A stretch of 64,000 bases of DNA from Ophioceras dolichostomum (taxonomy: Eukaryota; Ascomycota; Sordariomycetes; Magnaporthales; Ophioceraceae). This document shows positions 56,918-64,000 of the stretch, one piece after another. Location: positions 248,001 to 312,000 of the forward strand of contig PYST01000002.1 of assembly GCA_003049485.1 (NCBI GenBank), read 5' to 3'. Under the pieces are notes generated by a model. It was not told where the DNA came from. It did not search any database and saw only the letters and a list, made by a program, of their open reading frames with translations. Position numbers and translations under genes: made by a program. Position 1 is the first letter of the stretch; every line of letters begins with the position of its first letter.

Positions 56918-57671
56918 AGGGGATGGAGCTGTGGAAGGAGGGATGTACGGATGGAGGGGTCGGAACGAGACGACTAGTGCATCTATGTTTTTAGGGCTCA
57001 GCATTAGGCTGGCCATGTTTTCGGTGTTCTTGGGGTAGGAACAATGGTATATTCGTCACGGACGGGCGGGAAACACGGTCGGCGTTATTATATTCCCAAT
57101 CGGCGGGGCGTAGTCAAGGGCAGGACCGGAGTATCATACCATCTCGAATAGAAAAGACAAGAATACACTGACGGATTGGATCATGAGAACGCTCGAATTA
57201 TCACGTTCTACTGGTATAAATGGTCGTTCAAATTTGGGTGTGTACTCCGTGTCTTCTAATTAGAGCATCCTAATTCATCTCTGTACAATCATCACGCTGT
57301 CGCCGTCGTAGTCCCTTAAGCTTTAGGGTAAGATATGAAGTGTTGCCGCTGAGCCACACTTCCGGCATCAAAAAAGGAGAGGCTATCGTCCACTCCTTGC
57401 CTGCGTTGTTCCTCTCCTCCGCCTCTTTTCGTTTTATCTCCCTCTCAGTCGTGGTGGAACCTTGGCTCGCTCCTCTCCGTGCCCAAGTTCCACTGCATAG
57501 GGGGTATCCAGCCCACACAACACGGGAGTATACAACAGGTTCAGATCGAGAATAGCAACAGCCATAGGAGCACGTTGTCGCGCCCGGCCAAGGCGAGACG
57601 TGTGCCAGAGCCCAGACCGCTCGTGCTCGATCCCTCGAACCGTCCACTGCCTGTCCAGAAAATTCGGCTCA
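56918..57671. other. Convergent intergenic region
   Basis: This lies between VPS37 (+) and the conserved hypothetical gene (-). No gene is seen. Confidence 0.5.
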
Positions 57672-58917
57672 CTATAATAGACTGAAGGGACTCCTCTTCA
57701 TCTCTGGGCTCCTCGGGCTCATCGGTAGGGCGAAGAGGTCCTCCTCCATATCTCCCGTATCTCGTTGGGATGCGGTAGGCCGGACGGCTCCTGATGCTCC
57801 CCCTCCAATCATTGCGTCGAGAGAGGCGACTCCCCCGCCGGTTCCCGCCCCTGCGACTTGTGCGTGTCCGGCCGGCGCAGAGCTGTGGAAGGCGGCGAAC
57901 GACGACACAGCTACGTCGGCCACCCCTGGCGACAGGCTTGAGATTGCCGCTAGTCTCGAGGCTGAGTGGGATGGGTGGGTGGGTTGGTAGGTGATAGAGT
58001 AAGTTAGTATTTGCGATCTTCATGTTTGACTCCGAACCCATACGCCCGCCCTATACACCCGCCAGCCTGAGTGAATGCATTATTTAACTTCAAGAAAAAT
58101 CATGTTCTTTACCTTGAGAAGCAGCAGCCAAGTCGGTGGGGGACGTCGCCAGCTTCAACCCCTTGAGCTTCTCGCCAAGCTTGCCTACCGGAGAGCGTGG
58201 ACTTGTCGGACTCGAGGGGTTGAGGGGCGAGGCTGCTGCCCTGGAGCCAGCGCTGGGGCCGGTGACGACGAGGCCGGGGATGCCAAAGTGTGATATGATC
58301 CACTGCTTCTCCTGCAGGGCCATCTCGAGCCCGACGCTCTCGCCGTTGGCCTTCATCTCTAGGTCTATCTCGGCCTGCAGCTCGGACAGCCGTTTCTTGG
58401 CCCAGATGGTGTGCAACACGCCCCTCGTGCCGACGTCCTGCGGGTCAACACCCAGGGCTGGGTGAAAGATGGCCGGCATTGGCTGCGTGCGAAGTTCCAG
58501 CCCGCCGGAGCCCTTCTTGCCCCTGGAAATGGTTACTAGGGGGGGTACAAGGGCCCCTGGCGGGAGCAGGAAGAAGACCCGCCGGTTCTTGCCGCTGCCG
58601 TTCTCGTCGTTCTGCGAGTCTGCGCTGTCGCGGGCCGGGAGGACGGTTGTCTTGCCCTCCCATGACACCTCCCAGTCGGCCTCTGTCGGGACCGGTCCGT
58701 TCGTAGCCCCCTCGTCGGGGGCGGTGGCCGACGCGTCCCAGTCCACCATGAGGATCTTGGTGCCCTCGTTGGTCTTCCCTGTCTCGAACTCAAAACGTGA
58801 CATGGCAAGTCCTGACGATGGTGAAGTCGGGGTCTCGACGACGTTGAGCTTCTCCGTGGCGTTCGAGGGCTCGGCGCCCGTCGAGACCGATGGGTTCGGC
58901 TTTGATGGAGCCGCCAT
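57672..58917 (-). CDS. Conserved fungal protein of unknown function
   Basis: Exons are 58917-58113 and 57925-57672 (phase 1), 352 residues. The second exon joins ...LAAASQ to GVADVAVSSF and ends MKRSPFSLL. Recognisable segments are MSRFEFETGKTNEGTKILMVDWD, WEVSWEGKTTVLPA, RRVFFLLPPGALVPP, MPAIFHPALG and a helix LHTIWAKKRLSELQAEIDLEMK. This set recurs in ascomycete hypothetical proteins, but I know no characterised member. No signal peptide, membrane helix or catalytic motif is obvious. The C-terminus is disordered with Ser-Pro motifs that suit phosphorylation (SPTSPRSPVGK). Function cannot be named. The ATG at 58917 is the first in frame. Confidence 0.82.
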
Positions 58918-59151
58918 GGCTACGTTAGGTCAGGGTATGTGCCCGGGTTGGGGCTTGGGGGGTGTGCGTATATGGAATAGATTAAACAAGTAAACAAAAC
59001 AATAAAATCACGAGAAACACCAGGGGCAACGGCGAGCCGGTCTGGCTAGGAGGCGCACATGTCCGTCCGAACCGTTCGGCTGCTGCTGATCCTGCTGCTG
59101 ATGCCGCTGCTGATACTGCGAATGTACAGTGGCTCCCCCCGGCAGGAGACG

Positions 59152-59177
59152 GGCAGGTAGGCAGGTAGGCAGGTAGG
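59152..59177. repeat. (GCAGGTAG)n octamer tandem repeat
   Basis: Three head-to-tail copies of the unit GCAGGTAG, upstream of the conserved gene at 57672-58917. No coding potential. Confidence 0.85.
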
Positions 59178-62100
59178 AATGCTCCGAGATACGCTCCGAG
59201 GTAGGCCCCTCGGGTACAGGGAGTAGAGTAGGTAGGCTAGTAGTGCGTGACACGAAGCAGCGTCGCGGGTCTAACGGAACGACCCGACACCAATAACGCA
59301 AATCCCTCTGAGATCAGCGAATAGCAGCGAACAGGGATGGACCGGCCAATGTAGGAAGAGAGTCTCGCACGATTCGTTCGGTTGTAGTTCGGTCGGTCGG
59401 CAGGGTGCGGCGAGCACGACTCAGCAGCAAGAAATTGATGTCAACAGGGCGGCCAGAGACGGAAGGCCGGGAGACAGTTGCAAGGCAGTTAAGGGCCGAG
59501 GAAATCAGGCGCCAAGGCAGGCAAGGTAGGCCAGGTGGCACTGGTACAGAAACAACGCGTGCTGAGCAAGCAGGCAGACAGAGAAACGAGGCACACGAGG
59601 CACGACGAGGCACGACGAGGCAGCCGGCGACCTCTGAGTAACCGCAACCTAACAGCCAACAGGCAGAGAGAAGCGTGCAGCGGGCAGCGGGTGATGTGTC
59701 GGACCGTTAGGGAAAAATGACTTGCACGGGACAGGGCAATATATTATAAGGTGGGCCGCCCGGTTCGTCAGCCGGTAGCGATTGAAGTTTCCAAATCGTT
59801 AATGATATGAGGTCGCATGAATTTTGCGCGTCGGAGAAAGCCAGGATGTAGGAAGAGAGATATAACCCGACTGGACGCTGCGTGGATCGGTCGGTGTTAA
59901 AGGAGAGGGGAGGGGGAATATTGACCCGAGAGAGACAGGAAGGTCAGGTTCTTCGTGACCGGACGAACCGTTCTCGCGGCACGATCTGGAAGCAAGAGGT
60001 GGACAAATTTTGGAACCCCACAAAGTCGGGTGAAGAAATATAGAAGAGAGAAAAAAAAATGAAACGAGGATAAGTCAGGGTCAGAGTGGTAGCAGACTTC
60101 TGTCTACCACATCCGCATCGAGAGTGCGTCGGTGAAGGAGGGGTCAAGTCCAACTGACAGGAACCAGGAAGCCAAAAACTACCCCTTCGATGCTTGCTGC
60201 TGTGGAGGCGTTGCTTGCCCAGCCCACATCCCACACACACAGCACAGCACAGGGCTGGAACATCGAGTTTACAACGTAGTAAAAACCCCTCACTCGGAAG
60301 CATCATAGGACATCGACCACTGCTGGGCAAGCAACCTCAGAACCTCAGCGGAGGGGCAACCTAACAGCACGAACGGAGTGGACGGGCAAGGCAGTCAGTC
60401 GGTCGGGTGGTCGGTCGACTCGACGGACGAAAGAAACATTCGACGGCGATTCCACTCGAATGCCGACTTGCGGCCGACTGGCCTGCATGTCCTGTCTTGT
60501 GCTTGTCATGGTGGTGGGGGATCCAATCTTTGGCAGAAAAGGAAAGGTAAAATGTCTTGGCTCAATAAAACCGAACAAAACCTGCCAGTAACCAAGGAGC
60601 TCCCAGAGCAAGCAAGGAAATACGGGAGGCCGACAAGGCCCAGAGAATAAAATGGGCAAAAACGTTATCAGCCAAAACAGCCAGGTACATTAGCTATAGG
60701 TACCTTACCTACTTGTCTCGCGATGATGGCGAGAAAAAGCCCACAACGGGTGACAACAGTGGTGTTTATGACTGCTTGCGTGTTGAGGGCAAAAAGACAA
60801 GAAGAGAAAAAGTGTGGTTCTCGATGTTCGATGACACTCGGTCAGGAACTAAAAATAACTAAAAATAGCGACCACGGGCCCAGCCCAGAGAAGCACTTGC
60901 GGTGCTGGGCATGCTGCTGTGTGACGCTACCCACGACGGGACCGGCACATCAGTCCATCGTGCGGGCGGGCGCGGGAGGAATGGCACAGAAAGAGGGGTT
61001 GTTGAGGGGGAAGGAAGGAAGGAGGGGGGAGAGAAAGAGAATCGACGACTGACGTGTGAGGGGCGGAAGCAGCGAAAAATCGTTCTACGGCGCCTCACTT
61101 TGGGGCTGAGGTGAGAATATTGAAAATTGGAGATGAGAGAGAAAAAATGAGATGAGAGGCGGGAGCACATCTGCCACTGACGCTGCTTTCTAATAAGCAG
61201 ACGCACCCGGCCTCTCCGGGCTTTTACCAACTTGCGTCTTTCTGGCTGGCGCGTGCAGTCCTCGTCGTCGATCGTCATCTCTGACATCTGCGACTTAAAC
61301 CCGTTGCCAGAAGACAATCGGTTCAGCTCCAGGACTGCTTGGCATTTTACCTACGGTAGGTACCGAACCTAGCAGTTCTTACCATTCATTCCCCCCATCG
61401 CGTCGGGTTTTCAAGGCTCCTAGTATTCGATGAGGAAAGCAGTCTGTCCGTCGAGCGAGCGATGGATGGCAGACGCATCTCCTGACGGCACCGATTATCC
61501 CTCCGTCGCACACGGTCGAGCCGGCGTTGCTCGTCCGCTCTGCCCGAGATTGGACGATATCTGATGCGACGCCATGCTTGCCATGCTTGGCGGAAAGCAC
61601 ATGCGCGGGCTCGGGCTCCAAAAGGTCCTCCCGCGTTGTGGCTATTGGACAATTCTCTGGGGCTGCCTTGGATGGTAACACTCTTTTTTGCCTTCTATCC
61701 CACCGGCAACTAGCCAATGCGCTTTGGTGGAGGGTAGGATGCCTCGGCAAGCCAATTGAGCAGCGAGCAGGCAGATACTGACTTTTGAGGGGAGGATCTG
61801 CGGCTGACGGGAAGAACCCTGTGAGGGACTTGGTCTTCCCGTGCAGCGAGAAGGGAAAAAAAAGAAAAGAAAAAGGAAGGAAAGCAAAGAGAGGAGAGAG
61901 AACAAAGAAAGATGACGAAAAATGCCCCCAAAAATAACAGATCGAAATCGACCCCGGTTGGAGACACCGACGGATACGGGGGCCTTGTTCTGGCATGCCC
62001 GGTGGTGATGACTGGCATCTGCTGGTGCCCGGCAAGGCGGGGCTAACCACGGGTGACGGGCCATCCGATCCGGCCGAACGCACGAAAGCGCCGGAGAATT

Positions 62101-62674
62101 TTCTTTTCTTTCTTCTTCTTTCTTGCTTCTTGGCCTCCTGCACTGCTTCTTTTCTTTTTATTGTTTGCATCGTTTCTCTTCCTCTTGTGTTACCTTTCCG
62201 CTTTTAACCCTGGCCCTGGTCCTGGCCCTGGAGCCCGTGGAACCCCCCGGACGCTAGCTAGCCAAAGCTGAAAGGAGCTGAAGCCCACGCGGGAGGAAGC
62301 CACAAACACACCAAAGCACTTTCTGTCTCGTGCATTGGAATGTTCCTGGAGCTGGCAAACGCCACGAGAGGACCGGTTGGCCAGTTACAGGCATGCGAAG
62401 CCAACCGCAATCTCCTCGTAACAAACCTAAAACCCCCGGGCTCAGATCAGTGAAATGAGACAGAGACCATTTGGCGGAGATGGAGGGGTGAGGGCATGAA
62501 GGCAGAAGAAGAAGAAGAAAGAAAAAATGAGGAGATCAGGGGGCCACGACAGTCGAGAAGACGAATAGAGGAGGAACCCAAAGCACCTGACGAGGAAACA
62601 CGAAGAAACAAAACAGCGTACCAGTCATGCCTGCACATCTCGGTGGATGCGTTGTTTCACAGGCAATTCCGCCT

Positions 62675-62703
62675 CCGCCGCCGCCGCCGCCGCCGCCGCC
62701 GCC
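62675..62703. repeat. (CCG)n trinucleotide microsatellite
   Basis: About nine to ten perfect CCG units, followed by CCCGGCGCGCGCC; GC-rich and with no intact protein context on either strand. Confidence 0.9.
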
Positions 62704-64000
62704 CGGCGCGCGCCGGAACTGCGCAGGGTTCTTTCTAATCTACCGCTAACGCGGACAAGGGCTTTCGTCAAATAGATAGAAAGATCTCAGGGCGGTAAGT
62801 CGTGTGTTCACGTCGGGTCGTGGGTCGTGAGAGAGGGGGAGTGAAAAATGGACCAGGGCGAGGACGGAGTAAAAGCAAAAGCATCAGTACTAGGTATGCA
62901 AGGTAAGTTTCACCTACTACGTACTCACATGAGTGGGCGAGGAGGTTGTCTGATACTCTCAAGGTTCTTTCGCAGAATGAGGAATTCCACCGCAGCCCGG
63001 CCCGGGTCTCGTAATGAGAGTGTCTAAGAGGCACAGGGAGAGGGAGCGACGTCGGGAGGGAGTGCCGTTCCATCTCATGAACCTGTGCGTACCTTACCTA
63101 CTCGTTCTGACCCTGTGGTGGCATTTCAGGGGCCGAGTGACCTCCTTTCAAATACCCCGAGCAGCCTTCTCTTGTTATCCCGGTCGCTTTTACTTCTCCT
63201 TCTAATCCTTAGGCAACGAAGCCCCCCTTAGAGCAAGTGCGTGCCAGTAGCATTGGGGGCCATTGCGACAGGTTAACCTCATTTATGATGGATGGTTCGG
63301 ATGGTTCGGCTGTTCAAGGAACCGCGCACCGGCCCAGAGGAAGGAAGAAAGGGCATCCAATTTCTCATCGATTTCGCATCTCGTCGTCGCCGACTCATCC
63401 TCCCAAGGCGGAGTGAACAGAAGCGAGCGACAACGTATGGCTGGCTGTGGTTTCGGTCGGTTATCTTTAGACCCCGAACCTAAGTAAAGATTGCAGCTGA
63501 GGACGCAAACAGGAGATGAATACCGCCAAAAGAGAGGGGATTGGACTAAAAAAAAAAGGAGCAAACGAGACCGTTCACGGGGCAGCTTTCGCCTCCATCC
63601 AGCTCCAGTCGCGGGGGCGGCTCAACACACCGCTCGCTCAAGTCGACAGCGGACCTTTCTCGCCCGTACGCAACGTGGTTGGAAGGGGAGAAAGAACAAA
63701 GAGGGAATAGCAAAGTGGCAGCTTTCCTTGGCGCCCGTATTCGGCAGACATCATGGGGCAATATCGAAGTTCCATCGCAAGTGGCCATCGGACCGAAAGG
63801 GAGAACAAAAACAGCAAACAGCACAGGACAGCGCAGCATTCAGGACTGAAGACGCAAGGCAGGCGCAGGACTACTAGCACCGGCCAACAGGGCGCGTTAC
63901 AATCTGCAGCGCAGTCAGTGTAGCGCGGCGCCGCCGGACTTCCAGCAAGCTAGGCGCTGCTCTATCACCCCCTGACGTCCCAACGCCCATCGAGGAGGAG

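Larger units (their letters stand above)
58918..64000. other. Five-kilobase gene-poor right end
   Basis: I can assign no conserved coding region on either strand. The region holds (GCAGGTAG)n at about 59152-59177, GGTAGGTACC-type motifs near 60697 and 61355, purine-rich blocks (61000-61160, 61850-61910, 62495-62560), and a (CCG)n run at 62675-62703. It may be a long promoter or leader of a gene right of the window, or hold fast-evolving genes. An ATG frame at 61317-60859 on the minus strand starts with acidic/basic residues but has no known match. Confidence 0.5.

Noticed and set aside
56327..57016. 229-codon minus-strand frame opposite VPS37
   Set aside because: It is an antisense shadow of the coding region, rich in Arg/Leu/Pro.
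61379..62170. 263-codon minus-strand frame in the gene-poor right end
   Set aside because: It is purine/pyrimidine-biased low-complexity sequence without family motifs; not enough to call a gene.
1..64000. Biosynthetic gene cluster or mobile element cargo
   Set aside because: Neighbours are unrelated conserved housekeeping genes. No polyketide, peptide or terpene synthase, no transposase and no terminal repeats were seen.

Overview
The window is nuclear DNA of a filamentous ascomycete, most likely a Sordariomycete (inference). It shows short GT..AG introns with CTRAC-like branch points, GC-rich coding sequence, pyrimidine-rich leaders, and Pezizomycotina-type protein families. There are no bacterial operons, tRNAs, rRNAs, CRISPR arrays or recognisable transposons. 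Most genes are split, so I rebuilt exon models by hand from splice sites, phase and family conservation. Start codons are taken only at ATG.

Left part (1-16.5 kb): the 3' end of an ankyrin-repeat gene; an ARO3-type DAHP synthase (shikimate pathway entry); an FMN-dependent alpha-hydroxy acid dehydrogenase interrupted by an in-frame TAG; nucleoporin Nup84/Nup107; the small twin Cx9C protein Cmc4 (four tiny exons); SUMO; and a paxillin-like protein with three LIM domains.

Middle (18.5-34.4 kb): an MFS monocarboxylate-type transporter with seven exons; an unusual fused succinyl-CoA synthetase-like alpha-beta protein with a degenerate ATP-grasp part; COX19 (four exons); the mitochondrial fission dynamin DNM1; and a 1622-residue F-box protein with zinc-finger-like motifs and a proline-rich low-complexity middle.

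Right part (37-58.9 kb): a small secreted protein; a poorly conserved Cys-motif/acidic-repeat/coiled-coil gene that spans an assembly join (one N with a flanking 51-bp duplication); the actin-patch protein ABP1; a CYSTM-like Cys-rich tail protein; the monothiol glutaredoxin GRX3/4; a Ser-rich protein with an RVxF motif; a Zn2Cys6 transcription factor whose zinc cluster appears to need a 3-nt microexon; ESCRT-I subunit VPS37; and a conserved fungal protein of unknown function. The last 5 kb (58.9-64 kb) carries no supportable gene and is probably a long promoter or leader region.

The genes are mostly unrelated housekeeping neighbours, not a metabolic cluster. There is a loose mitochondrial grouping (CMC4, the SCS-like fusion, COX19, DNM1), which I regard as coincidental. 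The most interesting points are the zinc-cluster microexon, the TAG-interrupted oxidase with a peroxisomal-type C-terminus, and the SCS alpha-beta fusion with an internal presequence-like relic.
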